Source: Kitasatospora xanthocidica (GTDB lineage: Bacteria > Actinomycetota > Actinomycetes > Streptomycetales > Streptomycetaceae). From it: 52,557 nucleotides of DNA. Every line of letters starts with the position of its first letter. The first letter of the stretch is position 1. Both the position numbers and the translations under genes were made by a program. Below, piece after piece: positions 41,146 through 49,634 of this stretch. Under the pieces are notes generated by a model. It saw nothing but the letters and a program-made list of their open reading frames with translations. It ran no database searches and was not told the origin of the DNA. The stretch is taken from assembly GCF_014656195.1 (NCBI RefSeq), contig NZ_BNBY01000043.1, positions 1 to 52,557 of the forward strand. The letters are read 5' to 3'.

Positions 41146-41430
41146 ATGAACACGGCCTCCGGCCGCCCACAGCTGCTGCCCGAAGAGTTCGAGGAACTCT
41201 CCGGCCTCACCTTTCGGGAGGTCGAGGGCCTTGAACTGGAGCTCCTCGGCGGGCGGCTGGGCGTCAGGCCTCGGCCGACCGGCGACTCCGCCGAGGTCAC
41301 CGTGTTCAGCCGCCCCAACGGCGTGCGGTACGAGCTCGCCCATGCCCTCCCGTCCGGCAAGACCGTCCACCTTCCCGAGCCGGTCGGCATCTCGCTGGAC
41401 ACCGAGCCGCTGAAGGACTGGGTGCGCTGA
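41146..41430 (+). CDS. Short Uma2-related protein lacking the nuclease core
   Basis: 94 residues. The start LLPEEFEELSGLTFREVEGLELELLGGRLGVRPRPTGD resembles the N-terminal strands of Uma2 proteins, and the end VFSRPNGVRYELAHALPSGK, then LPEPVGISLDTEPLKDWVR resembles their C-terminus; the ~90-residue middle with the catalytic Asp, Glu and Lys is absent, yet the frame is open. AAGGAG six bases before the ATG. Either a pseudogene-like internal deletion or a functional small regulator of other Uma2 proteins. Confidence 0.65.
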   Translation: MNTASGRPQLLPEEFEELSGLTFREVEGLELELLGGRLGVRPRPTGDSAEVTVFSRPNGVRYELAHALPSGKTVHLPEPVGISLDTEPLKDWVR

Positions 41431-41551
41431 TCCCGGGCATGGCTTCCCGGGGGTTGTCCGGCGGTCGGCCTAGGCTGTGGGCGTCCCGGGCGGCCGGTGG
41501 GCCGTGGGAGTCGGGAGGGGCCCGGCGGCCGGGTGGGCGAGGAGGTTCGCG

Positions 41552-42337
41552 ATGGGCAGCGGTGAGACCGCCAGGGTGCGCTGTGTGGCGGCCGTTCCGT
41601 GCTGGGTGAGCCTGATCGCCCGGGACCTGGAGGGGGCGAAGGGTTTCTACGGGCCGTTGCTCGGCTGGGAGTTCGAGGCCGGGCCGGACCGTTTCGGGCC
41701 GTACGTGCACGCGGTGGTCGACGGGGAGGCGGTGGCCGGGCTCGGCCTCGCCGGCGGCGGGGCGATCCCGCTCGCCTGGACCAGCTACTTCGGCACCGAG
41801 AGCGCCGACGCCGCCGCCGACGCGGTGCGTGAGCGCGGCGCGACCCTGGCGGTCGGCCCGCTGGCCTTCGACGCCGGGCGGGTGGCCTTCGCGGCGGACC
41901 CGGCGGGTGCGGTGTTCGGCATCTGGGAGGGGCCGCTGGGCCGGGCCCGGAAGCTGGAGCTGCCCGGCACGCCGGTCTGGATCGAGCTGCGCACCCCTGA
42001 CCCGTTCGCGGCGGCGATGTTCTACGGCGAGGTGTTCCGCTGGGACGGCCGCGACCCGCAGCGCTTCGACGTCCGCTGGGAGCACGACCGGGTGGTGCTG
42101 CGCGCGGAGGGGAACAGCGTCGCGGCGCTGGCCAAGGAGCAGGCGGGCGGCCCGGCGGGGATGCCGCCGCACTGGGAGGTGTCCTTCGCCGTCCCGGACG
42201 CGGACCTGGCGCTGGACCGGGCGGTCGAGCTGGGCGGTGTGGCGCTGGGCCCGGTCTTCGACTCCCCGTACGGGCGGGTGGCCCGGCTGCGGGACCGCGA
42301 GGGCGCCCGGTTCGCGGTGATCAGCCCGAAGAACTGA
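41552..42337 (+). CDS. Two-domain VOC (glyoxalase-like) protein
   Basis: 261 residues with tandem VOC domains: WVSLIARDLEGAKGFYGPLL and VAFAADPAGAVFGIWEGP form the first, and WIELRTPDPFAAAMFYGEVF with AVISPKN the second. The arrangement matches the CFP32-like two-domain hydroxylase/dioxygenase-fold proteins of actinobacteria. GAGGAGG seven bases before the ATG. Substrate unknown. Confidence 0.9.
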   Translation: MGSGETARVRCVAAVPCWVSLIARDLEGAKGFYGPLLGWEFEAGPDRFGPYVHAVVDGEAVAGLGLAGGGAIPLAWTSYFGTESADAAADAVRERGATLAVGPLAFDAGRVAFAADPAGAVFGIWEGPLGRARKLELPGTPVWIELRTPDPFAAAMFYGEVFRWDGRDPQRFDVRWEHDRVVLRAEGNSVAALAKEQAGGPAGMPPHWEVSFAVPDADLALDRAVELGGVALGPVFDSPYGRVARLRDREGARFAVISPKN

Positions 42338-42379
42338 CCGGCCCGAAGAGCTGAGCCGCAGGAGGGCCGGAGGAGCCGG

Positions 42380-42838
42380 TCAGTCGGGTGTGCCGAGCGC
42401 CTGGCGCTCCGCCCGCAGCCGGTCGCCGAGCGCGGTGCGGGCGGCGGCCGGCAGGGCTTTGCGGGCGGCGGGGAAGAGCTGCTTCTCCTCGCCGCGCAGG
42501 TGGCGCCGGAGGGTGTCGGCGAGGCCGCGCAGCAGGGTGTCGAAGGCGGGGTCGTCGGCTCGGACCGCCTGCAGGTCGGAGAGGTACTGGCCGATCGCCA
42601 GGTGGTCGTGGATGCTGCGGAACACCAGCGCCCCGCCGTCGGGCACGTCGTGCTGGACCACCGGGAAGAGGTGTTCCTCCTCGGCGGCGCAGTGGGCGAA
42701 CAGCAGGTCGGTGAGCCGGGCCAGCCGGTCGGCGCGCTCGGTTCCGCCGGCCGGGGCGGCCTGGACTGCGTCGAGCAGTTCGGTGACCGCCCGGTGGTCG
42801 GCGGTGAATTCGCCGAGGATGTCCGGCCTGCTGCTCAT
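42380..42838 (-). CDS. Hemerythrin-like protein
   Basis: 152 residues. Four-helix HHE fold with iron-ligand histidines and glutamates in TADHRAVTELL, FAHCAAEEEHLFPVVQHD, SIHDHLAIGQYL and LRRHLRGEEKQLFPAARK. Binds a di-iron centre; such proteins sense or store O2, or repair/sense NO and oxidative stress. Stand-alone gene between the VOC gene and the DinB gene. Confidence 0.92.
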   Translation of the reverse strand: MSSRPDILGEFTADHRAVTELLDAVQAAPAGGTERADRLARLTDLLFAHCAAEEEHLFPVVQHDVPDGGALVFRSIHDHLAIGQYLSDLQAVRADDPAFDTLLRGLADTLRRHLRGEEKQLFPAARKALPAAARTALGDRLRAERQALGTPD

Positions 42839-42933
42839 GGCGGGTCCGCCTCTCGCACGGAAACTGGCCCCCTACCTTCCAGTATCCGGCGCCGGGCCGG
42901 TCGGTCGGCCGGCCCGCGGGGGTGGGCCTTCGG

Positions 42934-43530
42934 TCACCCTCCGTCGCGCCGCCCGGTGAGGGCGAGCAGCCGGGTCTGCGGGGAGGCGTCGTCGGCGACC
43001 GGGACCGGCGGGTCGAAGAGTCCGCTGGCGGAGAGGTCGCCGTAGCCGGTGATCTCGCCGAGCGCGAAGTCGACGAGTTCGGCCGGGAGCCGGGTGAGCC
43101 GGCCGGTGCCTTCGGCGAGGTCCCAGGTGTGGATGACGAGGTCGGTGGTGAGCTGGTCGAGGTAGTACTGGCCGGTGACGTCGCCGAAGGAGAGGTGCAC
43201 GGTCAGTTCGGTGGCGCCGGGGACGGCCCAGGCCTGTCGGGCGGCCTCGGCGGCGTCGGTCCAGGCGGCGAGGGGGTCGTCGCCGAGGACGTCGCCGTCG
43301 AAGCGGCCGCCGACCTCGGAGACGGTGGCGCCCATCAGCAGCTCGGGCACCCAGAGCTGCTCGCCGACGAGGTGGTTGACCAGGTCGCGGACGGTCCAGT
43401 CGCTGCACGGGGTGGGGGAGTCCCACTGGTCGGGGGTGATCAGCCGGACGCGTTCGCCGAAGGCGGCCAGGGCCTCGGGGTACGGGGTGCCGGTGCGGGT
43501 CTCCCGCTGGTGTTGCCTGCGTTGAGCCAT
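42934..43530 (-). CDS. TIGR03086-like DinB/mycothiol maleylpyruvate isomerase-fold protein
   Basis: 198 residues. DinB/MDMPI fold with His in WTVRDLVNHLVGEQLWVPEL and DLVIHTWDLAEGTGRLTRLP, the hallmark of the TIGR03086 actinobacterial group, predicted mycothiol- or metal-dependent. Divergent from doxX; the shared promoter region has a pair of GTTCAAATTTGAAC-type palindromes, so it may also answer to the MarR encoded at 16705. Confidence 0.85.
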   Translation of the reverse strand: MAQRRQHQRETRTGTPYPEALAAFGERVRLITPDQWDSPTPCSDWTVRDLVNHLVGEQLWVPELLMGATVSEVGGRFDGDVLGDDPLAAWTDAAEAARQAWAVPGATELTVHLSFGDVTGQYYLDQLTTDLVIHTWDLAEGTGRLTRLPAELVDFALGEITGYGDLSASGLFDPPVPVADDASPQTRLLALTGRRDGG

Positions 43531-43587
43531 GTCTCCACCCTGCCCCGGTGCGGGCGGGGGCCGCGAGTCGCCCACGGGGTGTCAGTT

Positions 43588-43601
43588 GTTCAAATTCGAA
43601 C
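43588..43601. promoter_or_regulatory. MarR-type operator, copy 3 (doxX / DinB promoter)
   Basis: GTTCAAATTCGAAC, one base from the perfect palindrome found at 16630. 57 bases before the DinB gene start. Confidence 0.85.
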
Positions 43602-43627
43602 TCCAAGGTACGGTCGGGGGAGTGGCG

Positions 43628-43641
43628 GTTCAAATTTGAAC
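43628..43641. promoter_or_regulatory. MarR-type operator, copy 4 (doxX / DinB promoter)
   Basis: GTTCAAATTTGAAC, identical to 16630-16643. Centre-to-centre 40 bp from copy 3, nearly the same spacing as the pair at 16630/16671. 96 bases before the doxX start. Confidence 0.88.
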
Positions 43642-43737
43642 AATGGGCGCCGGGGTGACGACCCCCGCCCGCCGCACACCCGCACCCCTCACGCCGGCCC
43701 CGCCGGCGACGACCGACCTCGATCGATGGAGACGCGC

Positions 43738-44310
43738 ATGCCGAGCAGCAGCCCGAGCACGACCGCCGCCACCAGTCCCACCCTCCGCCCGACCCGGGAG
43801 TCCGCCGGGTCCGCGACGACCTCCCCGCACGCCTATGACGCGGGCCTCCTGTTGCTGCGCCTGGTCCTCGGCCTGACCATGGCCGCGCACGGCAGCCAGA
43901 AGCTGTTCGGCTGGTTCGGCGGCGGCGGGATCGACGGCACCGGTCAGTTCTTCACCATGAGCGGCTACCCGGCGGGCAACGTCATGGCCGTGGTGGCCGG
44001 TCTCACCGAGACGCTGGGCGGACTCGCCCTCGCCGTCGGCCTGCTGACCCCGCTGGCCGGTGCCGCGATCGTCGGCACGATGGTCAACGCGATCGCCGTG
44101 ACCTGGGGCGGCGGCTTCTTCCTGCCGAAGGGCAACGAGTACGAGCTGCTGCTGACGGCCGGTGCCGCCGCGCTCGCGCTGACCGGTCCGGGCCGCTACG
44201 CGGTGGACCGCTTCCTGCCCGTGGTGCGGGCGCACCGGCTGGCGTACGGGGTGGCCGCGGTCGTGGTCGGCCTGGTGACGGCGGGTGTGATCCTGCTGCT
44301 GCGCAAGTAG
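43738..44310 (+). CDS. DoxX family membrane oxidoreductase
   Basis: 190 residues. A Ser/Thr-rich N-terminal ~30 residues precede four TM helices (YDAGLLLLRLVLGLTMAAHG; VMAVVAGLTETLGGLALAVG; AGAAIVGTMVNAIAVTWGGG; a C-terminal helix). The HGSQKLFGWFGG motif is diagnostic of DoxX. In B. subtilis CatD and other DoxX proteins occur in quinone/catechol stress operons. Start ATG 43738 with GGAGA seven bases upstream; ATG 43726 is an alternative. Shares the palindromic operator with the DODA/MarR genes. Confidence 0.93.
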   Translation: MPSSSPSTTAATSPTLRPTRESAGSATTSPHAYDAGLLLLRLVLGLTMAAHGSQKLFGWFGGGGIDGTGQFFTMSGYPAGNVMAVVAGLTETLGGLALAVGLLTPLAGAAIVGTMVNAIAVTWGGGFFLPKGNEYELLLTAGAAALALTGPGRYAVDRFLPVVRAHRLAYGVAAVVVGLVTAGVILLLRK

Positions 44311-44356
44311 CCCGGCCGGGCGCTCAGGGCGCCCTGGTCCGACAACAGACCGGCCC

Positions 44357-44400
44357 GGAGGCCGTGGTGGCGAACCGTCACCACGGCCTCCGCGCGTTTT
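44357..44400 (+). terminator. Rho-independent terminator of doxX
   Basis: Perfect 13-bp stem GGAGGCCGTGGTG / CACCACGGCCTCC with a 9-base loop, followed by GCGCGTTTT, one of the few hairpins here with a T run. 47 bases after the doxX stop. Confidence 0.9.
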
Positions 44401-44440
44401 CCCCGCGAATCGCGCACGGCAGCCAGGGTTCCCAAGGCCA

Positions 44441-44468
44441 TGTGATGTGTGCCATGGTACATGTCACA
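44441..44468. promoter_or_regulatory. Imperfect palindrome upstream of the collagenase gene
   Basis: TGTGA ... TCACA, an imperfect 28-bp inverted repeat (11 of 14 paired positions) with GCCATGG at its centre, about 120 bases before the collagenase start. Resembles CRP/GntR-style operators; no binder known. Confidence 0.55.
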
Positions 44469-44582
44469 CTCCCCACCGTGTCCCCGACGGAACCGCCCCC
44501 ACGCGGCGCCGTCGCCAACGGTCCTCGCCACCCCCACCGGCCGCGCCCCAATCGCGGCCGAAGACGGCCCGGAGGCCCCCAC

Positions 44583-46871
44583 GTGAGTCCCGCACGGCTG
44601 CTGCGACTCCCGCAGGCAGCACGATTGCTGACGCTGTTCCTGTCCCTCTTCCTGGCGGTCGGCCTGTTCGCGCCGCAGAGCCAGGCCGCGCCCGCCGCCG
44701 CTCCCGGTGGCGCGCCCGCCCCCACCAGCCCGGCCGGACCGGCGCCGCAACCCGCCACCGGCACCGCCACCCCCGAACGCGGCGACGGCGAGGGGCAGTT
44801 CGCCTCCGCCGACCAGCGCGCCCCGCTGCCGCTGGACACCCGGCCCGCCGAGGTCCGGCCGGCCGCCACGTCCTTCCGGCTCGGCGCGGCGGCCGAACAG
44901 GCCTGCACCATCGGTGACTTCACCGGCCGCACCGGCAGCGACCTGGTCCAGCACATCAAGGCCGCCGACATCCAGTGCGTCAACAGCCTCTTCCAGCTCA
45001 CCGGCGGCGACGCGCGCGGCGCGTTCCGCGAGGAGCAGATGACCACGGTGGCGTACGCGCTGCGCGACGCGGCGGGCAGCTACCCGGGCGACAACTCCAC
45101 CTCCGTCGAGCAGTTGGTGCTCTTCCTGCGCGCCGGCTACTTCGCGCAGTGGTACCACCCGGGTGACGTCGGTACGTACGGCACCGCCCTGCAGACGGCG
45201 ATCCGCTCCGGGCTGGACGCGTTCTACGGCAGCGCCCACTCGCGCGACGTCGCCGCGGGCAACGCGCCGATCCTGAGCGAGGCCGTCACCCTGATCGACA
45301 GCGCGCAGGAGAACGTCCGCTACCTCCCGGTGGTCAAGCGGCTGTTGACCGACTACGACAGCGCCAGCTGGAACGCGGCCGGCATGGCCTGGTCGGTCAA
45401 CCCGGTGTTCACCGTGCTGTTCCGCGGCCACCAGGTGGCCGGCTTCGACGCGGCCGTCGAGGCCGACCCGAGCCTGCTGGACACCCTCTCCACCTTCGCC
45501 ACCCGCAACAACGCCCTGCTCGGCGGCGACTTCGGCGTGCTGGTCTACAACGCCACCAAGGAGCTGGGCCGCTTCCTGAAGGACCCGGCGCTCCAGGCCA
45601 AGGTCCGTCCGCTGGCCAAGGCGCTGGTCGCCGGGGCGGCGCCGAACGGCCGCACCGTCTTCCAGTGGGCCGCGGTCGCCGAGGCGGTCGGCTACTACGA
45701 CGCCGCCAACTGTTCGTACTACGGCACCTGCAACGCCGCCGACCAGCTCAAGGCCGGTGTGCTGACGGTGAACTACACCTGCAGCCCCAGCATCAAGCTG
45801 ATCGCCCAGGCGCTGGACGGCACCCAGCTGGGCACCGCCTGCACCAGCCTGACCGGCCAGGACGCGTACTTCCACTCGGTGGCCAAGGACAAGGGCCCGG
45901 TCAAGGACGACGGCAACAACACGATCGAGGTCGTGGTCTTCCACTCCTCGCTCGACTACCAGGTGCTGGCCGCCGCCATCTACGGCATCGACACCAACAA
46001 CGGCGGCATGTACCTGGAGGGCGACCCGGCGAAGGCCGGCAACCAGCCGCGCTTCCTCTGCTACGAGGCCGAGTGGGCCCGGCCGGCCTTCCAGATCTGG
46101 AACCTCAACCACGAGTACACCCACTACCTCGACGGCCGGTTCGACATGTACGGCGACTTCAACGCCGGCATGACGACCCCGACCGTCTGGTGGGTCGAGG
46201 GCTTCGCCGAGTACGTCTCCTACTCGTACCGGAAGGTGAGCAACGACGCGGCCATCGCGGCCGCCGGCCGGCACACCTACAAGCTGAGCGACCTCTTCGA
46301 CACCGCCTACGGCGACCAGGACCGGGTCTACCGCTGGGGCTACCTGGCCGTGCGCTACATGCTGGAGCAGCACCGCTCCGACATGGACGCGGTCCTCGCC
46401 AAGTACCGGACCGGCGACTGGGCCGGCGCCCGCACCCTGCTGAAGACCACCATCGGCACCCGCTACGACGCCGACTTCGACAGCTGGCTGACCAGGTGCG
46501 CGAACGGCGCCTGCGCCACCACCCCGACCGTCCCGCAGGTGCCGGAGTGCACGGCGGCCGACACCCGGGTGCTGGACGCCGGCTGTGCCCGCAGCAACGT
46601 CGCGGCCACCACGGGCAACTACGCGCACTTCTACCTGCTGGTGCCGGCCGGTACCAAGCAGGTGAAGATCACCAGCAGTGGCGGCACCGGCAACGGTGAC
46701 CTCTACTACAACCCGAGCGGCTGGGCGTACACCGGCAGCTACGCCACCCGCTCGGCCGGCCCGGACAACTCCGAGACGCTGACCGTGACGAACCCGCCGG
46801 CGGGTTACGTCTACTTCAGCCTCTATGCCCAGCAGGGCTTCAGCGGGGTGACCGTCACGAGCGAGATGTGA
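44583..46871 (+). CDS. Secreted M9-family collagenase-type metallopeptidase with PPC domain
   Basis: 762 residues. Sec signal peptide (LLTLFLSLFLAVGLFAPQSQA) with cleavage near SQA-AP, then a Pro/Ala linker. The zinc site is HEYTH (H510/H514) with the third ligand likely E539 in WWVEGFAEYVS, characteristic of gluzincins of the M9 type. An N-terminal M9 activator-like domain precedes it and the C-terminal ~95 residues form a PPC/beta-sandwich domain (NYAHFYLLVPAGTKQVKITS). Secreted hydrolysis of collagen- or gelatin-like proteins. GTG start 44583; earlier in-frame starts would precede the signal. Confidence 0.92.
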   Translation: MSPARLLRLPQAARLLTLFLSLFLAVGLFAPQSQAAPAAAPGGAPAPTSPAGPAPQPATGTATPERGDGEGQFASADQRAPLPLDTRPAEVRPAATSFRLGAAAEQACTIGDFTGRTGSDLVQHIKAADIQCVNSLFQLTGGDARGAFREEQMTTVAYALRDAAGSYPGDNSTSVEQLVLFLRAGYFAQWYHPGDVGTYGTALQTAIRSGLDAFYGSAHSRDVAAGNAPILSEAVTLIDSAQENVRYLPVVKRLLTDYDSASWNAAGMAWSVNPVFTVLFRGHQVAGFDAAVEADPSLLDTLSTFATRNNALLGGDFGVLVYNATKELGRFLKDPALQAKVRPLAKALVAGAAPNGRTVFQWAAVAEAVGYYDAANCSYYGTCNAADQLKAGVLTVNYTCSPSIKLIAQALDGTQLGTACTSLTGQDAYFHSVAKDKGPVKDDGNNTIEVVVFHSSLDYQVLAAAIYGIDTNNGGMYLEGDPAKAGNQPRFLCYEAEWARPAFQIWNLNHEYTHYLDGRFDMYGDFNAGMTTPTVWWVEGFAEYVSYSYRKVSNDAAIAAAGRHTYKLSDLFDTAYGDQDRVYRWGYLAVRYMLEQHRSDMDAVLAKYRTGDWAGARTLLKTTIGTRYDADFDSWLTRCANGACATTPTVPQVPECTAADTRVLDAGCARSNVAATTGNYAHFYLLVPAGTKQVKITSSGGTGNGDLYYNPSGWAYTGSYATRSAGPDNSETLTVTNPPAGYVYFSLYAQQGFSGVTVTSEM

Positions 46872-46898
46872 GCCGGACACGGCGAACGGACAGGTGAC

Positions 46899-46934
46899 CG
46901 CCCCGGCGGAGCGCTTCGGCGCCCCGCCGGGGCG
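46899..46934 (+). terminator. Terminator with UUCG tetraloop after the collagenase gene
   Basis: 16-bp stem with one A/C mismatch (46899-46914 with 46919-46934) and a TTCG loop, an extra-stable tetraloop, 28 bases past the stop. Confidence 0.88.
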
Positions 46935-46990
46935 GGTCCGTGCCGGGGGTCACAGCGCCGGGGGCCGACGGGCCGAGGGGCCGCGCGCCC

Positions 46991-47752
46991 TCAGCCGCCG
47001 ACCCGGATCAGGGCCAGCGTGATGTTGTCCGGCCCGCCGGCCTCGATCGCGGCCTTCCACAGCTCGAACGCGGCCTTGCCGTCGGAGCGCTCGCCGTCCT
47101 CGGGGGAGCGGGCCAGCAGCGCGGCCAGTTCCTCGTCGGGCACCGGGTCGGTCAGGCCGTCGCTGCACACCAGGTAGCGGTCGCCGGGGGCCAGCGGGGC
47201 GGTCCGGACGTGGGGTTCGACGAAGGTGAGCCCGAGCGAGCCGCCGAGGGTCTGGGTGACCACCGAGGTGGTGCGCCGCCCGGGCGGCAGCGGCGGGCTG
47301 TCGTCCACGCTCACCCGGAGCAGCCCGTCCGGGGTGATCCGGTAGACCCGGCTGTCGCCGACGTTGAAGGCCACCGCCCGCTCGGGCAGCAGCACCAGCC
47401 CGGCGACGGTGGTGCCCATCGCGGCGAGCTCCGGGTCCCCGGCGGCGGCCGCGTAGACGGCCCGGTTGCACTCCTCCAACTCCTCCCGGACGGCCTCCTC
47501 GCCGTCCAGGGCTTCCCCGTCGGCGGCGAGCCGGCGGGCGACGAGGGCGCTGGCCACCTCGCCGCCGGGGTGGCCGCCCAGGCCGTCGGCCACCGCGACC
47601 ACGCAGGGCGGGCCGAGCGGGAAGAGCAGGGTCTGCGGGTTGGCGGTCACGGTGGCGCAGAGTGTCCACGGCCCGACCGTGAGGCTGTCCTCGTTGTGTT
47701 CCCGCACCAGGCCCTCGTGGCTCAGCGCGCTCACCGCGATGTACGGCGCCAT
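46991..47752 (-). CDS. PP2C-family serine/threonine protein phosphatase
   Basis: 253 residues. PP2C motifs with metal-binding acids: SHEGLVREHNEDS, VVAVADGLGGHPGGEVASAL, AFNVGDSRVYRI, YLVCSDGLTD and GGPDNITLALIRVGG. Dephosphorylates Ser/Thr residues of partner proteins, probably reversing a Hanks-type kinase encoded elsewhere. Soluble; convergent with the collagenase gene. Confidence 0.93.
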   Translation of the reverse strand: MAPYIAVSALSHEGLVREHNEDSLTVGPWTLCATVTANPQTLLFPLGPPCVVAVADGLGGHPGGEVASALVARRLAADGEALDGEEAVREELEECNRAVYAAAAGDPELAAMGTTVAGLVLLPERAVAFNVGDSRVYRITPDGLLRVSVDDSPPLPPGRRTTSVVTQTLGGSLGLTFVEPHVRTAPLAPGDRYLVCSDGLTDPVPDEELAALLARSPEDGERSDGKAAFELWKAAIEAGGPDNITLALIRVGG

Positions 47753-47882
47753 CGTCCGTCGCCCTTCCGGGACCCCCCGTCCCCTTGCCGATGCCCCGCC
47801 TTCCATTGTGGGCGGGAATAACCATCCGCACCCGGCTGCTAAGGTGGTTGAAAGTTGGACTACCTGGGACGTGGTGAGCAGC

Positions 47883-48983
47883 ATGCAGTTCGGAATCTTC
47901 TCCGTCGGCGACGTGACGACCGACCCCACCACCGGCCGCACCCCGACCGAGCACGAGCGGATCAAGGCCATGGTGGCGATCGCGCGCAAGGCCGAGGAGG
48001 TCGGCCTGGACGTCTTCGCGACCGGCGAGCACCACAACCGGCCGTTCGTCCCGTCCTCCCCGACGACCATGCTCGGCTACATCGCGGCGCAGACCGAGCG
48101 CATCATCCTGTCCACCTCGACGACCCTGATCACGACCAACGACCCGGTGAAGATCGCCGAGGACTTCGCGATGCTGCAGCACCTGGCCGAAGGCCGGGTC
48201 GACCTCATGATGGGCCGCGGCAACACCGGCCCGGTCTACCCGTGGTTCGGCAAGGACATCCGCCAGGGAATCCCGCTCGCGATCGAGAACTACGCGCTGC
48301 TGCACCAGCTGTGGCGCGAGGAGGTCGTCGACTGGCAGGGCCGCTTCCGCACCCCGCTGCAGGGCTTCACCTCCACCCCGCGCCCGCTGGACGACGTCCC
48401 GCCGTTCGTCTGGCACGGCTCGATCCGCAGCCCCGAGATCGCCGAGCAGGCCGCCTACTACGGGGACGGCTTCTTCGCGAACAACATCTTCTGGCCCAAG
48501 GAGCACTTCCAGAAGCTGGTGAACCTCTACCGCGAGCGCTACGCCCACTACGGCCACGGCACGCCCGAGCAGGCGATGGTCGGCCTCGGCGGGCAGGTGT
48601 TCATGCGGAAGAACTCGCAGGACGCGGTGCGCGAGTTCCGTCCGTACTTCGACAACGCGCCGGTGTACGGGCACGGGCCCTCGCTGGAGGAGTTCACCGA
48701 GCAGACCCCGCTGACCGTCGGCAGCCCGCAGGAAGTCATCGAGAAGACGCTGACCTTCCGCGAGACCTTCGGCGACTACCAGCGCCAGCTGTTCCTGATG
48801 GACCACGCCGGCCTGCCGCTGAAGACCGTGCTGGAGCAGCTGGACCTGCTCGGCGAGGAGGTCGTGCCGGTGCTGCGCGAGGAGTTCGCCAAGGGCCGCC
48901 CGGCCGCGGTGCCGGAAGGGCCGACCCACGCCGCGCTGGTCGCGGCCCGCGACGAGGAGAAGGTGGAGGTGGCGGCCAAGTGA
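47883..48983 (+). CDS. Luciferase-like flavin-dependent monooxygenase (CE1758 family)
   Basis: 366 residues. LLM TIM-barrel: MQFGIFSVGDVTTDPTTGRT, VATGEHHNRPFVPSSPTTML-type barrel strands, FAMLQHLAEGRVDLMMGRGN and FVWHGSIRSPEIAEQAAYYG. Uses reduced FMN, presumably from the FMN reductase encoded next, to which it is coupled by a GTGA overlap. The CE1758/CE1759 pairing is a known actinobacterial two-component monooxygenase; substrate unknown. Confidence 0.93.
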   Translation: MQFGIFSVGDVTTDPTTGRTPTEHERIKAMVAIARKAEEVGLDVFATGEHHNRPFVPSSPTTMLGYIAAQTERIILSTSTTLITTNDPVKIAEDFAMLQHLAEGRVDLMMGRGNTGPVYPWFGKDIRQGIPLAIENYALLHQLWREEVVDWQGRFRTPLQGFTSTPRPLDDVPPFVWHGSIRSPEIAEQAAYYGDGFFANNIFWPKEHFQKLVNLYRERYAHYGHGTPEQAMVGLGGQVFMRKNSQDAVREFRPYFDNAPVYGHGPSLEEFTEQTPLTVGSPQEVIEKTLTFRETFGDYQRQLFLMDHAGLPLKTVLEQLDLLGEEVVPVLREEFAKGRPAAVPEGPTHAALVAARDEEKVEVAAK

Positions 48984-49618
48984 CCGTCCACAAGCTGGTG
49001 GTGGTGAGCGCGGGGCTGAGCAAGCCGTCCTCGACGCGGCTGCTCGCGGACCGGCTCGCCGACTCGGCCGTCCGCCGACTCGCCTTGGAGGGGCGGGAGG
49101 TGGAGGTCACCGTGGTCGAACTGCGGGACCTCGCGGTGGAGATAGCGAACAACTTCGTCACCGGCTTCCCCGGCGCCGCGCTGCGCGAGGCGATCGAGGC
49201 GGTCACGGCGGCGGACGGGCTGATCGTGGTGACGCCGATCTTCACGGCCTCCTACAGCGGTCTGTTCAAGTCCTTCTTCGACGTGCTCGACAACGACGCG
49301 CTCACCGGCAAGCCGGTGCTGATCGCCGCCACCGGCGGCACCCCCCGGCACTCGCTCGCCCTGGAGCACGCCGTCCGGCCGCTGTTCAGCTACCTGCGCG
49401 CGGTGGTGCTGCCGACCGCCGTCTACGCGGCCACCGACGACTGGGGCGGCGCCGGGGACGGGCTCACCGACGGGCTGCCGCGCCGGATCGACCGGGCGGC
49501 CGGCGAGCTGGCGGCGCTGCTGTCCGGCCGCGGCCCGGCGGCGCCGGCGGTGCCGTCGCAGGCGGCCTCGCAGCAGGTGGTGCCGTTCGCGCAGCAGCTG
49601 GCGGCGCTGAAGGTCTGA
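48980..49618 (+). CDS. NAD(P)H-dependent FMN reductase (CE1759 family)
   Basis: 212 residues. Flavodoxin-like fold: LVVVSAGLSKPSSTRLLADR (phosphate-binding loop), DGLIVVTPIFTASYSGLFKS and GKPVLIAATGGTPRHSLALE. Supplies FMNH2 to the monooxygenase upstream, whose stop it overlaps. C-terminal Ala/Pro/Gln-rich stretch (SQAASQQVVPFAQQLAALKV) is atypical but in frame. Confidence 0.93.
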   Translation: MTVHKLVVVSAGLSKPSSTRLLADRLADSAVRRLALEGREVEVTVVELRDLAVEIANNFVTGFPGAALREAIEAVTAADGLIVVTPIFTASYSGLFKSFFDVLDNDALTGKPVLIAATGGTPRHSLALEHAVRPLFSYLRAVVLPTAVYAATDDWGGAGDGLTDGLPRRIDRAAGELAALLSGRGPAAPAVPSQAASQQVVPFAQQLAALKV

Positions 49619-49634
49619 GGCAGGCCCGGCGGGA

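Noticed and set aside
41146..41430. Frameshifted full-length Uma2 gene
   Set aside because: I see no remaining core sequence in any frame nearby; the reading frame is continuous from N- to C-terminal segments.
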